DNA of 62,236 nucleotides from Pseudomonas aylmerensis (GCF_001702265.1 NZ_MAUE01000001.1:111780-174015); one strand, 5' to 3'; shown: positions 1 to 8,358, counted from the first letter of the stretch. Made by a program: numbers and translations. The notes: generated by a model not told the origin, from the letters alone.

Positions 1-231
1 GCGTTTGAAAACCTGACCACGCAACCCGCCGATCTGCAGTTGCTGGGGCCCAGGACCGCACGCCTGAGCATCATCGAAGGCCGCTATCACCAGGTGAAGC
101 GCATGTTCGGGCATTTCAACAACAAAGTGACGGGCTTGCACCGGGAGCGGATGGGCCCGTTGGTGTTGGACCTGAGCCTGGCGCCGGGCGAGTATCGGGC
201 GCTGTCCGAGGAAGAAATTCGGCAGGTCTGA
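1..231 (+). CDS. rsuA: 16S rRNA pseudouridine synthase RsuA, C-terminal part (gene cut by window edge)
   Basis: The frame is open from base 1, so only the last 76 codons are present. It reads through the RsuA/RluB/RluE-type C-terminal motif [18 protein letters not shown] to a TGA stop. Known family role: conversion of a 16S rRNA uridine (U516 in E. coli) to pseudouridine during small-subunit assembly. The catalytic Asp region and the N-terminal S4 domain lie outside the window. The phrase [10 protein letters not shown] favours RsuA over the 23S enzymes, but with only the tail visible a close paralogue cannot be excluded. Confidence 0.85.
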   Translation, partial: AFENLTTQPADLQLLGPRTARLSIIEGRYHQVKRMFGHFNNKVTGLHRERMGPLVLDLSLAPGEYRALSEEEIRQV

Positions 232-535
232 CGACCGTTCAGCCGGTGATGGCAAAAAACCTGTCTGCCGGCTTGCGAGCTGGCCACTCGACTGCTTGAA
301 TCAAACCGTCAGCCAAATTATGACTGGCGAGTCGCCTATAACCTCCAAGAAACACCTTGCCCCGCCCGCGCTTGATCTACGGGCCTCCCAGGCAAACAGC
401 CCGCCATAACAACACCCGTCGGCCAACCGTCATCGGATCGACATGGGCCCTCATTTTCCAGGCGTATGCCTACCTGTCACAAAGCTCGTGCAGAGTGATC
501 TGCGCGCCCTACCCGCTTGCCAGGAGTCTTACGAC
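232..535. other. Intergenic region between rsuA and phaG, no clear element
   Basis: About 300 bases with no convincing gene. I see no hairpin followed by a T-run that would end rsuA, and no clear -35/-10 pair for phaG. An in-frame ATG at 443 would extend phaG by 31 residues, but the added residues do not resemble PhaG. Confidence 0.5.
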
Positions 536-1420
536 ATGAGGCCAGAAATCGCTGTGCTGGATATACAGGGTCAGTATCGGGTTTACACGGAGTTCTATCG
601 CGCGGACGCTGCTGAAAAGACCATCATCCTGGTCAACGGCTCCATGGCCACAACGGCATCCTTCGCCCAAACCGTGAAAAGCCTGTACCCGCAATTCAAC
701 GTGGTTTTGTACGACCAGCCCTACGCCGGTCGCTCCAAGATCCATAATCGCCATGAGCACATGCTGACCAAAGAAGTCGAAGGCCAGATCCTGCTGGAAC
801 TGATCGACCACTTCGCGGCCGAGCACGTGCTGTCCTTTTCCTGGGGCGGCGCCGCGACCCTGGTCGCCCTCGCCCACCGCCCGCGCCGTGTGGAAAAGGC
901 CGTGATCAGCTCGTTCTCCCCGGTGATCAACGCGCCGATGCGCGACTATCTAGAGCGTGGTGTCGACTACCTCGGCAACCTCGATCGCCACAGCGTCGGC
1001 CACCTGGTCAACAGCACCATCGGCAAACACTTGCCGTCCCTGTTCAAGCGTTTCAACTACAAGCATGTGAGCAGCCTGGCCGAGCACGAGTACGGGCAGA
1101 TGCATTTTCACATCAGCCAGGTGCTGCACAGTGACCGCCTGTGCTACCTCAAGGCCGCACGGCAGATCGACGTACCGGTGCTGTTCTTGAACGGCGAGTG
1201 GGACGAATACACCAGCGCCGACGACGCCAGGCAGTTCGGGCAGTACGTGACGAACAGCAGCTTCTGCACCATCCAGGCGACCGGGCACTTCCTGGACATG
1301 GAGCACAAGGCGGCGTGCCGGGACAGTCGTGCGGCGGTGGTGGGTTTTCTCAAACCCGAGCGGCAGGTCAACCGATTGCGCTATCACCAAGGCCAGACCC
1401 AGCATGCCTTCGCCATCTGA
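536..1420 (+). CDS. phaG: (R)-3-hydroxyacyl-ACP acyltransferase/thioesterase PhaG (RhlA/PhaG family)
   Basis: A 294-residue alpha/beta-hydrolase protein matching P. putida PhaG from the first residues (MRPEIAVLDIQGQYRVYTEF) to the end. PhaG links de novo fatty-acid synthesis to medium-chain polyhydroxyalkanoate by releasing or transferring the 3-hydroxyacyl group from ACP. The catalytic triad is readable: Ser102 in SFSWGGA, Asp223 in EWDEYT, His251 in GHFLDM. The ATG at 536 is chosen because homology begins exactly there and length agrees with the roughly 295-residue family norm. RhlA is the alternative, but overall identity to PhaG is clearly higher. The gene stands alone, with no pha genes nearby. 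Confidence 0.93.
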   Translation: MRPEIAVLDIQGQYRVYTEFYRADAAEKTIILVNGSMATTASFAQTVKSLYPQFNVVLYDQPYAGRSKIHNRHEHMLTKEVEGQILLELIDHFAAEHVLSFSWGGAATLVALAHRPRRVEKAVISSFSPVINAPMRDYLERGVDYLGNLDRHSVGHLVNSTIGKHLPSLFKRFNYKHVSSLAEHEYGQMHFHISQVLHSDRLCYLKAARQIDVPVLFLNGEWDEYTSADDARQFGQYVTNSSFCTIQATGHFLDMEHKAACRDSRAAVVGFLKPERQVNRLRYHQGQTQHAFAI

Positions 1421-1447
1421 AACACGCTCGCCAGCGTGCCTAGGCAC

Positions 1448-1501
1448 TGGCTTGCCCGCGATAGCCTGACCTCCAAGGTCCATCTATCGCGGGCAAACCC
1501 A
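1448..1501. repeat. REP-like inverted repeat
   Basis: The left arm, beginning TGGCTTGCCCGCGATAG (1448-1464), pairs with CTATCGCGGGCAAACCCA (1484-1501) around a 19-base loop. This is the core of the intergenic repeat family that recurs through the window. It lies between phaG and the tRNA gene and could cap the phaG transcript. Confidence 0.75.
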
Positions 1502-1628
1502 GCCCTTACGCACGCTCGCGCCCCACCGAGATCAGTTTGCTGCCTCGCCTGGCGCACGCAACCCACACATTTTTCGAAGAAAAACTTCAAATCCCGGCGC
1601 ACATCTGGTACAAAGTCAGCCGCTCTGA

Positions 1629-1702
1629 GCGGGTATAGTTTAATGGTAGAACAGTAGCTTCCCAAGCTTCCGACGAGGGTTCGATTCCCTCTACCCGCTC
1701 CA
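1629..1702 (+). tRNA. tRNA-Gly (anticodon CCC)
   Basis: A 74-nt cloverleaf with acceptor stem GCGGGTA pairing with TACCCGC, a D-arm with AATGGTAGA, a T-arm GAGGGTTCGATTCCCTC, and an encoded CCA end. The loop TTCCCAA places the anticodon CCC at 1661-1663. The anticodon stem has one mismatch (28:42). The sequence closely resembles E. coli glyU. It reads the rare codon GGG. Confidence 0.95.
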
Positions 1703-1748
1703 CTCAGATTTTGCGCCCACGTCAGGATGGTTCTGACGGGGGAGGCCT

Positions 1749-1780
1749 AAAAAAACCGGTCCTTGGTGGCCGGTTTTTTT
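1749..1780 (+). terminator. Rho-independent terminator after tRNA-Gly
   Basis: Stem AACCGG / CCGGTT with an A-run before it and seven T after it, 47 bases downstream of the tRNA CCA end. The flanking A and T runs would let it work in both directions. Confidence 0.85.
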
Positions 1781-1823
1781 ATGGGTGGGATTTGTGCTAC
1801 TCGTCAGTCGCCTCGCACAAACA

Positions 1824-1847
1824 TGTACAAATCAATATTTTTGTACA
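1824..1847. promoter_or_regulatory. Inverted TGTACAAA / TTTGTACA motif upstream of the lipoprotein gene
   Basis: TGTACAAA (1824-1831) and its exact complement TTTGTACA (1840-1847) are separated by 8 AT-rich bases in otherwise GC-rich DNA, 54 bp before the ATG at 1901. The right arm is itself part of the palindrome TTGTACAA. This is what a dimeric repressor or activator site looks like; the protein that binds it is not known from this window. Confidence 0.5.
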
Positions 1848-1900
1848 AGTATCAATCCTGAGCGATGGCACTACGCCGCGCACCTTCATGGAGCCGGACA

Positions 1901-2425
1901 ATGACGCGTCTATGGATTTCATTGTTGCTGGTGTTGAGTTTGAGCAGTTGCGGCAACGTGGGGGTCGATCACTATGCCCGCCAGCAACCGCAGCTGGACC
2001 TGGAGCGTTTCTTCAGCAAGCCCGTGAAAGCCTGGGGCATCTTCCAGAAGCGTTCGGGTGAAGTCGCCAAGCGCTTTGAGGTGAATATCGCCAGCCGGCG
2101 CGAGGGCGATGCGTTGATTCTCGACGAGCGGTTTCTCTACAGCGACGGCACGCGTCAGCAACGAATCTGGACGCTGACCCCGGACGGCCCGGGACGCTGG
2201 CGCGGTCGAGCAGGAGACGTGGTCGGCGAAGCTATCGGCGAGGTGGCGGGCAACGCACTGCGTTGGCGCTACCGTCTCAACCTACCGGTGGATGGCTCCG
2301 TCTACGAAGTCAGCTTTGACGACTGGATGTACCTGATGGACGAGGACACCCTGATCAACCGCTCGAGCATGTCCAAGTTTGGTGTCGAGTGGGGTCAGGT
2401 CACTTTGTTCTTTCGTCGCCAATGA
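1901..2425 (+). CDS. DUF3833-family lipoprotein
   Basis: A 174-residue protein beginning MTRLWISLLLVLSLSSCGN, a lipoprotein signal with the lipidated Cys at position 17. The mature part carries the DUF3833 pattern: LERFFSKPVKAWGIFQKRSGE near residue 40, then a beta-rich lipocalin-like body ending GVEWGQVTLFFRR. Function is unknown; related genes in other bacteria often sit in light- or oxidative-stress-responsive operons with photolyase and cyclopropane-fatty-acid synthase. None of those partners is adjacent here. The start at 1901 is preferred over 1865 because it puts the signal peptide at the N-terminus. Confidence 0.85.
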   Translation: MTRLWISLLLVLSLSSCGNVGVDHYARQQPQLDLERFFSKPVKAWGIFQKRSGEVAKRFEVNIASRREGDALILDERFLYSDGTRQQRIWTLTPDGPGRWRGRAGDVVGEAIGEVAGNALRWRYRLNLPVDGSVYEVSFDDWMYLMDEDTLINRSSMSKFGVEWGQVTLFFRRQ

Positions 2426-2445
2426 CCCTGAAGCGAGGCTCAATC

Positions 2446-2751
2446 ATGAATCTGCAACAGCTGGCCGAACTGGCTGGGAAAGGCGAAATACGTGAGCTGG
2501 AATTGTTGTCGCTGGAAGGCGGTTTCTATATCGCTCGCGTGAGACTGGATGACGTCGAAATGACGTTACTGGACGATAGCGGCAAGCCGATGCGCATCGG
2601 CTCCACCACGCATTTGCGCGATGTGTTGCAAAGGGTTCCACCGTTTCCGTGTGTACTGGTGCAGCACTGCGTTCATGACGAGATGTGCGGTACGCGCGAA
2701 GGGCCGATCGGGGCGTTGCGCATTCCGTTTTCGCTGGCGGCGACACTTTGA
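2446..2751 (+). CDS. DUF6482-type small conserved protein
   Basis: A 101-residue soluble protein (MNLQQLAELAGKGEIRELEL...) with a Cys-containing segment FPCVLVQHCVHDEMCG near residues 67-82. It looks like the small Pseudomonas proteins placed in DUF6482, often described as metal-binding or metallothionein-like; I do not recognise a proven function. It lies 20 bases after the DUF3833 gene on the same strand, so the two are probably cotranscribed. The ATG at 2446 is preceded by GAGG. Confidence 0.7.
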   Translation: MNLQQLAELAGKGEIRELELLSLEGGFYIARVRLDDVEMTLLDDSGKPMRIGSTTHLRDVLQRVPPFPCVLVQHCVHDEMCGTREGPIGALRIPFSLAATL

Positions 2752-2847
2752 ATCCTGGCTTCATCCGTTCATGAAGCGCGAACGCTACAACCCAGGAGGC
2801 CCAGGTCATGACGTAGGACGGAACTGAGTTTCACCTGCGAAAAGCGA

Positions 2848-4044
2848 TCATCGTTGGTTCCTGTCCACTCCCCGCTGCACTACCCACGCCAGCGGCAACG
2901 TCACACACAAGACTCCCGCCAGCACCATCACCGCCGCCGGTACACCCAGCGCGTCCCCCACGCCGCCAAACACCACCGGTGCCAGCGCCCCGCCGCCGAT
3001 CGTGCCGGTGTAGAACAGCGCAAACGCCTGCTCGCGCTTGCCCGCGCCGGCCAGGTCCGGCACCGCGCCGTAGAGCACCGAAGACGTGCCATTGAGCGCC
3101 AACCCCAGCAGCGGCAACATCACCATCAACCCGGTCAGCGGCAGGTATACGGCGGCAACGATCAGCAGCGCAGTGCTGGTTTCGGTGATCCATACGGTCT
3201 TCATCATGCCAATGCGTGCACCGAGGTAACCGCACAGCAATTTGCCGAAGGCGCCACCGATAAACAGCATCGTCAGCGCCAGGCCGATGCCGGCGGTACC
3301 GGCGCCCTTGGCTTGCAGCAGGAACGGTAGAAACGTGAGAAAGCCCATGCGCACGGCACTGTCGAGCGTACCGGTGAGGATCAATGCGCGCAGGCCAGTG
3401 ACGGAGCCGACGCCCTTGAGCGGCCTGGCTTTTTTGCTGACGGTGGATTCGCAGGCTTGAGTAGGAATAAGCCACCACAACAGCCCCGCCGCCGCCAGGC
3501 CGATCAGCCCCAGCAGTGTGGCGCTCGCTCGCCAACTGATGACGGTAAGCAGCAGGCCGATCAGCCCTGGGATGAGGGTTTTGCCGATGTCGCCGGAGAA
3601 ATTGTACTGGGACAGCGCCTGCTTGACCCCGCCCCCGTCCTCATAGGCGTCGGTGATCATCGAGGATGCCAGCGGATGCTGAGTGCTGGCGCCCAAGCCG
3701 CCCAGCAACAGCGCCACCAGCAACAGCGTCAATCCCGTCGCCTGCCCCACCAACAGGTAGGCACACCCTGCCAACGCCGTACCCCCCACCAGCAGCGGTA
3801 CGCGGCCCCAACGTTTGGCGGCGCGGCTGGCCAGCAATTGGAACACCGCCATCATCCCGGAATAGGCCCCGCGTAAAAGGCCGATCTGCGCGTAGGACAA
3901 GGCGAACTGAGCCTGCCAGATAGGCAGCAGCACGTAGATGGCGTCGGTGAGTCCATCGTGGATGGCGTGAGCGCTGCAACCGGCGAACAGCACGCGACGA
4001 CGAGTGGATATTTCAGACGCAGGCACAGCGACGGTGTCGTTCAT
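2848..4044 (-). CDS. MFS transporter, fosmidomycin-resistance (Fsr)-like
   Basis: A 398-residue protein with about 12 hydrophobic segments. Hallmarks near the N-terminus are CSAHAIHDGLTDAIYVLLP and GLLRGAYSGMMAVFQ, typical of Fsr-like drug/metabolite:H+ antiporters in the inner membrane. Its ATG overlaps the TGA of the preceding MFS gene (ATGA at 4041-4044), so the two are translationally coupled. Two different MFS exporters in one operon, divergent from a LysR gene, suggests inducible efflux. The substrate cannot be read from sequence. Confidence 0.85.
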   Translation of the reverse strand: MNDTVAVPASEISTRRRVLFAGCSAHAIHDGLTDAIYVLLPIWQAQFALSYAQIGLLRGAYSGMMAVFQLLASRAAKRWGRVPLLVGGTALAGCAYLLVGQATGLTLLLVALLLGGLGASTQHPLASSMITDAYEDGGGVKQALSQYNFSGDIGKTLIPGLIGLLLTVISWRASATLLGLIGLAAAGLLWWLIPTQACESTVSKKARPLKGVGSVTGLRALILTGTLDSAVRMGFLTFLPFLLQAKGAGTAGIGLALTMLFIGGAFGKLLCGYLGARIGMMKTVWITETSTALLIVAAVYLPLTGLMVMLPLLGLALNGTSSVLYGAVPDLAGAGKREQAFALFYTGTIGGGALAPVVFGGVGDALGVPAAVMVLAGVLCVTLPLAWVVQRGVDRNQR

Positions 4045-5204
4045 GAGGTAGGAATCAGCTCGGGTCTAGGCGGCTTCCAGCCGGTCAGGGCGATCAGCAA
4101 CGTCAGTAATTGGAAACCGATGATCAGCGTCACGCAGCCCGCCCAGCCCCAGCGTTCCCAGATCAAGGCCGGCACGATGGCGCCGCAACTGCCGCCGAGG
4201 TAGTAACAGGTGAGATACAGCCCCACAGCGCGCGCCTTGTTGCCATCGGCGGTGGCGCTGATATAGGCATTCGCGGCGGCCTGTGCGAGGAACACGCCGG
4301 TGGAACTGAGCGCCAGGCCCACCACGATGCACCACAGCGACGACGTCAGGGTCAGCGCCGAGCCACTGACGCCGAGCACCGCAGCGACCGTCAGCAGCTC
4401 GGTGTGCGGACGGGCTTTGCTGAGACGCCCGGCGATGGGGATCACGATCAACGCCAACAGGAACACCATATACAGCGTGCCCAACGCTGCAGGCCCGAGA
4501 TTGAAAGGCGGTAAGCCAAGGTGCAAACCTGCGTAGGTAAACGCCGCGACTTGCGAGAACAACACGCAGAAACCTACGGCGTAAGCGGCGAGCAAAGGCA
4601 GGCGAAACACCCCCGATGAAGAGGCTTTGACGGGGACCGTCCTCGCGCGGTTGGGTGGTAGTAGAAACTGGATAAACCCGCCGACCATCAAACTCAGGGC
4701 CGCGAGCAATTCAAAGGCTTCGCGCCAGCCCACGTACTCGGTCATCACCCCGGTGACAAAGCGCCCGGCGAACCCGCCCAACACGGTGCCCGCGACATAC
4801 AGGCTGGTGACTTCAGTCACTGTGCCGCCACTCCAGCGGTCGCCGATATAAGCCACGCTGGTGGCGAACACCACCGGAATCAACATGCCCTCGACAAAGC
4901 GCCACACCAACACTTCGGCGAAACTGTCGGCATAGGCTGTCATCAACGCCGGCACCGCCAGCAACAGCGCAGCCACGGCGATCACGCTGCGCTGCTCGAA
5001 ACGCCCGGTCAGGCGGCTGACGAAAGGGGCCGTGATCGCCACCGCCAGGGTGGTCACGGTGATGCTCCACCCTGCCGCCTTGGCGCTGATATGAAACTGC
5101 GCGGCAAAGGTTTGCAGAATGCTCTGGGTCGCATAGAGGTTGAGAAACGCCGCGCAGCCACACAGGAACAGGGCAAGGCGGGCACAATGCAGGCGCGGTT
5201 TCAT
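4041..5204 (-). CDS. MFS transporter, YnfM/arabinose-efflux type
   Basis: A 387-residue, 12-segment inner-membrane protein beginning MKPRLHCARLALFLCGCAAF. The loop GRFEQRSVIAVAALLL is the MFS motif A region, and the pattern resembles E. coli YnfM. The ATG at 5204 is chosen over an upstream in-frame start (5291) because GAGAGG lies 5 bases before it and the hydrophobic start follows directly. It is the first gene of a two-gene unit divergent from the LysR regulator at 5300 (95 bp gap). Confidence 0.85.
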   Translation of the reverse strand: MKPRLHCARLALFLCGCAAFLNLYATQSILQTFAAQFHISAKAAGWSITVTTLAVAITAPFVSRLTGRFEQRSVIAVAALLLAVPALMTAYADSFAEVLVWRFVEGMLIPVVFATSVAYIGDRWSGGTVTEVTSLYVAGTVLGGFAGRFVTGVMTEYVGWREAFELLAALSLMVGGFIQFLLPPNRARTVPVKASSSGVFRLPLLAAYAVGFCVLFSQVAAFTYAGLHLGLPPFNLGPAALGTLYMVFLLALIVIPIAGRLSKARPHTELLTVAAVLGVSGSALTLTSSLWCIVVGLALSSTGVFLAQAAANAYISATADGNKARAVGLYLTCYYLGGSCGAIVPALIWERWGWAGCVTLIIGFQLLTLLIALTGWKPPRPELIPTS

Positions 5205-5299
5205 GAAACCTCTCGTTTTATTTTGTAACGCCTTTATAGAATGAGCGGCATGATCGTGACCAATACCGATTTCCGACCGATCAATACCCAAGGATCAGG

Positions 5300-6193
5300 A
5301 TGCTCGACCTACGCAAGCTGCGTTACTTTCTGACGGTCGCCGAAGAATTGCACTTCGGCCGCGCCGCCTTGCGCCTGCACTTGGCGCAGCCACCGTTGAC
5401 CCGGCAGATCTCGGCGCTGGAAACCGAGTTGGGGTTCAAGCTGTTTGATCGCACCAGCCGAACGGTGACCCTCACTGCCCAGGGCCGCGCGTTTTTGCCC
5501 TACGCCCGGGGCGTACTCGAACAGGTGGAACTCGCGCAGGTGATCGCCACCAAACTCGCGGCGGGCACTGCCGGGCAGCTGACATTGGGTTACGTCAGCT
5601 CGATTGCCCTCTCGGATTTGTTCAGCCAGACCATCCAGGCCTTTGCCCAGCGCTTTGCCGATGTGCAATTGACGCTGGTGGAATGCGCTTCCGGCAGCCT
5701 CGGAGCGCAGGTGGCGGACGGGCGGCTGGATATCGGCCTGAGCCGGTTGTTGCCGCAAAACGAGCAGGTGCAGGCGCTGTCGCTGGGTCAGGAGCCGTTG
5801 GTGGCCGCAGTGTCCAGCGACAGCCCGCTGGCCCAGCAAGCGCACATCAGCCTGGCCCAACTGAGCACCTACCCCCTGATCCTGTTTCCCGCCGACTACG
5901 GTTCGGGACTGAACCAGTCCATCGAGCAACTTTACCGCCACCACGGCGTGCCGCTGCGTGCCGGGCCGACCGGGCGACAGATCACCTCGATCATCGCGCT
6001 GGTCGCGGCCGGGCAAGGGGTCGCGCTGGTGCCGGCGTGTACCCGCAGCTTGATGAACAAGGGCGTCACCTATCGACCCTTGGTGGAAGCGGATGCGTGC
6101 GCACAATTGCTGGTGCTGACCCCCACACACAGACACAGTGTGTTGGTCGACGCGTTCCTCGCCGTGATCGCAGAGGTCATGCCGTCTCGCTGA
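5300..6193 (+). CDS. LysR-family regulator, probable activator of the divergent MFS pair
   Basis: A 297-residue LTTR. The winged helix-turn-helix occupies roughly residues 3-62 (LRKLRYFLTVAEELHFGRAA, then PPLTRQISALETELG). The effector domain from about residue 90 resembles the BenM/CatM branch (QLTLGYVSSIALSDLF). A good ribosome site (AAGGATCAGG) abuts the ATG. The divergent arrangement with the two transporters, sharing a 95-bp promoter region, is the usual LTTR/target layout. The inducer is unknown. Confidence 0.9.
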   Translation: MLDLRKLRYFLTVAEELHFGRAALRLHLAQPPLTRQISALETELGFKLFDRTSRTVTLTAQGRAFLPYARGVLEQVELAQVIATKLAAGTAGQLTLGYVSSIALSDLFSQTIQAFAQRFADVQLTLVECASGSLGAQVADGRLDIGLSRLLPQNEQVQALSLGQEPLVAAVSSDSPLAQQAHISLAQLSTYPLILFPADYGSGLNQSIEQLYRHHGVPLRAGPTGRQITSIIALVAAGQGVALVPACTRSLMNKGVTYRPLVEADACAQLLVLTPTHRHSVLVDAFLAVIAEVMPSR

Positions 6194-6303
6194 CGCATTC
6201 GCAAAACCCCGCAATACCTCTTCCAAACGCCCTTCCTGCGCGGTCATACACTCCAGATACCGCCTACCGAAATACCGGTCGCCGACCGCTGGTAGGTATA
6301 GTG

Positions 6304-6337
6304 TTGATAATTTATTTTCCGTGGTTATAGTCACCAC
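6304..6337 (+). promoter_or_regulatory. hicAB promoter with overlapping palindromic operator
   Basis: A sigma-70-like promoter is readable: TTGATA (6304-6309), 16-base spacer, TATAGT (6326-6331). The -10 box sits inside the inverted repeat GTGGT-N7-ACCAC (6321-6337), so a bound repressor would block polymerase. HicB antitoxins with a C-terminal ribbon-helix-helix domain commonly repress their own operon in this way. A very strong ribosome site (AAGGAGGTG, 6351-6359) follows. Confidence 0.65.
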
Positions 6338-6361
6338 CAACACACACCACAAGGAGGTGCT

Positions 6362-6544
6362 GTGGATAGCCGATATTTGATGGGGCACATCGTTGCCGAT
6401 GGCTGGTATCTGGTCCGCATCAGGGGCAGTCATCATCACTTCAGGCACCCGACCAAACCGGGACTGGTAACGATCCCTCATCCAAAGAAGGACCTGCTGG
6501 ACAAGACCGCCAAGAGCATTCTCAAACAAGCTCTGCTGAGTTAA
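6362..6544 (+). CDS. hicA: HicA-type toxin (mRNA interferase)
   Basis: A 60-residue dsRBD-fold protein with the HicA signature: GWYLVRIRGSHHHFRHP (residues 14-30) and TIPHPKKDL. The catalytic His is in the GSHHHF cluster (residues 24-26). Known role: translation-dependent mRNA cleavage, neutralised by HicB. The start is GTG at 6362, directly after an optimal AAGGAGG. HicB follows after 23 bases in the usual toxin-first order. Length and motifs are intact, so the toxin should be functional. Confidence 0.93.
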   Translation: MDSRYLMGHIVADGWYLVRIRGSHHHFRHPTKPGLVTIPHPKKDLLDKTAKSILKQALLS

Positions 6545-6567
6545 GCCGTCCCTGGAGGACAACGAAC

Positions 6568-6978
6568 ATGCTGTATCCCATCGCAATTTCAACCGGCGAC
6601 CAAGACCATGCCTGGGGCGTGGAAGTCCCGGATATTCCTGGCTGCTTCTCGGCAGGCGACGACCTCGATGACGCCATGGCCATGGCGCGTGAAGCCATTG
6701 AAGGACACTTCGAGATCCTTGCCGAAGACGGTGCACCGATCCCCAGCGCGCAGAAAGTCACCGTGCATGCAGCCAACCCACAGTACGCCGGCTGCACCTG
6801 GGCGGTGGTGGACATTGACGTCACCAAGTACCTGGGCAAGGCGCAAAAGCTCAATATCACCTTGCCGGGCTATTTGCTCAACCGCATCGATGAATACGTG
6901 CTGCATCACCCCGAGGAAAAAAGCCGCTCGGGTTTCCTCGCGTCGGCGGCGCTCAAAGTGCTGCAGCAAGAGCACTGA
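6568..6978 (+). CDS. hicB: HicB-type antitoxin with C-terminal ribbon-helix-helix domain
   Basis: A 136-residue protein. Residues 1-60 form the HicB partial RNase-H fold (GVEVPDIPGCFSAGDDLDDA). The C-terminus (from about residue 94, LNITLPGYLLNRIDEYV) is a ribbon-helix-helix DNA-binding segment, which fits autorepression at the upstream palindrome. GGAGG lies just before the ATG. It is the partner of the HicA toxin directly upstream. Confidence 0.93.
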   Translation: MLYPIAISTGDQDHAWGVEVPDIPGCFSAGDDLDDAMAMAREAIEGHFEILAEDGAPIPSAQKVTVHAANPQYAGCTWAVVDIDVTKYLGKAQKLNITLPGYLLNRIDEYVLHHPEEKSRSGFLASAALKVLQQEH

Positions 6979-7068
6979 CCGGCCTGAATTCAACCGCAAG
7001 AAACGAAGTTTTCAGTGGCGCGGGCTGCGCTAGATTGAACCCATACCCGCCCACCCAGGAGCTCGATC

Positions 7069-7569
7069 ATGGCTTACGAATACACCCTCATGCCCTCCCC
7101 TGTCGGCGTCCTCACCCTGGTGGCGCGCGACGGCAAACTCAGTGCCATTCTGTGGGAGTGCGAGCGCGCCAACCGTGTGCGCCTGGGCGCCTTGCACGAA
7201 GCCAATGACAGCCCGGTGCTGTTGGAAACCAAGCGTCAACTGGCGGAATATTTCGCCGGTACGCGCCATCAATTCGAGTTGGAGCTGGACTTTGCCGGCA
7301 CTGAATTTCAGAGGCAGGTCTGGCAGGCACTGCTGACCATCCCCTTCGGCGAAACCCGCAGCTACAGCCAGATCGCCCAACAGATCGGCAACCCAAAGGC
7401 CGTGCGTGCCGTGGGGGCGGCCAATGGTCGTAACCCCATCTCGATCATCGCACCGTGCCATCGCGTCATTGGCGCGTCAGGCGGGCTGACCGGCTTTGCC
7501 GGGGGGCTTGAGGCCAAGCAGTATCTGTTACGACTCGAGGATCGCGGGCAAGTCAAAATGGCCTTCTGA
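7069..7569 (+). CDS. ogt: Methylated-DNA--protein-cysteine S-methyltransferase
   Basis: A 166-residue suicide DNA-repair protein. The active-site motif IAPCHRVIG places the alkyl-accepting Cys at residue 130. The DNA-binding motif around residues 79-120 (FQRQVWQALLTIPFGETRSYSQIA, RAVGAANGRNP) is complete. It removes O6-alkyl groups from guanine. The length fits Ogt rather than the two-domain Ada. GGAG precedes the ATG. Its last 42 bases overlap the 3' end of the convergent GNAT gene. Confidence 0.93.
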   Translation: MAYEYTLMPSPVGVLTLVARDGKLSAILWECERANRVRLGALHEANDSPVLLETKRQLAEYFAGTRHQFELELDFAGTEFQRQVWQALLTIPFGETRSYSQIAQQIGNPKAVRAVGAANGRNPISIIAPCHRVIGASGGLTGFAGGLEAKQYLLRLEDRGQVKMAF

Positions 7570-8358
7570 TGACGGCGCGGCGAGGGGTCCACGAACAAAC
7601 GACTGGTAGTCGAATAAGCGCGTGAAGCGCAACGTTCGATACAGCGGTAGGCCCTGCGTCGATGCTTCAAGAAAACACCGTTCGGCACCCAGGCTCGTAG
7701 CGTGACGCAAGGCCGCTTGAATCAATTGGGTGGCGTAGCCTCGTCCGCGAGAGTCCATGAGCGTGCCGACATCATTCAGCCGCGCTTCCCCGTCACACAT
7801 CGACAACGTTAACGAAGACCTCACCTGCCCTTCGCTGGACAAGGTGAAGTGGTAAAGCGCCTCACCCGCCTCAAGCGCCCGTTCGTGCCGGGCTTGATAG
7901 CGCGCGAGGCCTTCGGGCAGCATCGAAAACGCATTGCCGAGCGGAGCTGCCCAGTCATCCAAGTGCTGCGTCAGGCTGATCTGCACGGCGCTGTCGCTCG
8001 TCGGCGGAACAAGGTGCGACTGTTCGAGCACCATCGCGGTGGTAACTTCAGCCGCCTGGAAGCCCAGCTCCGTGAGTACGTCACGCAACCCCTCGACCTT
8101 TTCCTCATGGATCACCACGCGTATATCCAGCGTTGTACCGCGAATCACGTCCAGCATCGCGGCCACCGCGTCGCCCATGGGGCCACTCCCGACCCGGATG
8201 AATAACAGGTTAAAGGGGTCCAACGCTTCGTCGGTCAGATAAGCGTTGATACAGGCGTTGTGGCGGCGATGCAGCGAGCATGTCGCGGCAAAATAGTGGT
8301 CCTCGGTTCGGTGGTAGAGCATGGGCAGGTCACAGGCGACATCAGCGTGCATGAGCAA
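7528..8358 (-). CDS. GNAT-family N-acetyltransferase
   Basis: A 276-residue protein. The C-terminal half carries the acetyl-CoA-binding pattern: VGTLMDSRGRGYATQLIQAAL (motif A near residue 205) and CFLEASTQGLPLYRTLRF (motif B). The N-terminal half (from MLMHADVACDLPMLYH) is less conserved. The substrate is unknown. The reading frame runs 42 bases into the 3' end of ogt on the opposite strand. The second Met (8352) is an equally possible start. Confidence 0.8.
   Translation of the reverse strand: MLMHADVACDLPMLYHRTEDHYFAATCSLHRRHNACINAYLTDEALDPFNLLFIRVGSGPMGDAVAAMLDVIRGTTLDIRVVIHEEKVEGLRDVLTELGFQAAEVTTAMVLEQSHLVPPTSDSAVQISLTQHLDDWAAPLGNAFSMLPEGLARYQARHERALEAGEALYHFTLSSEGQVRSSLTLSMCDGEARLNDVGTLMDSRGRGYATQLIQAALRHATSLGAERCFLEASTQGLPLYRTLRFTRLFDYQSFVRGPLAAPSSEGHFDLPAILES

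Noticed and set aside
1629..1702. tRNA-Gly as an integration site for a genomic island
   Set aside because: No integrase and no repeat of the tRNA 3' end was seen downstream; the following genes look like core genome.
6362..6978. hicAB as a sign of a prophage or genomic island
   Set aside because: No integrase, attachment repeat or phage gene is nearby, and flanking genes are ordinary chromosomal ones.
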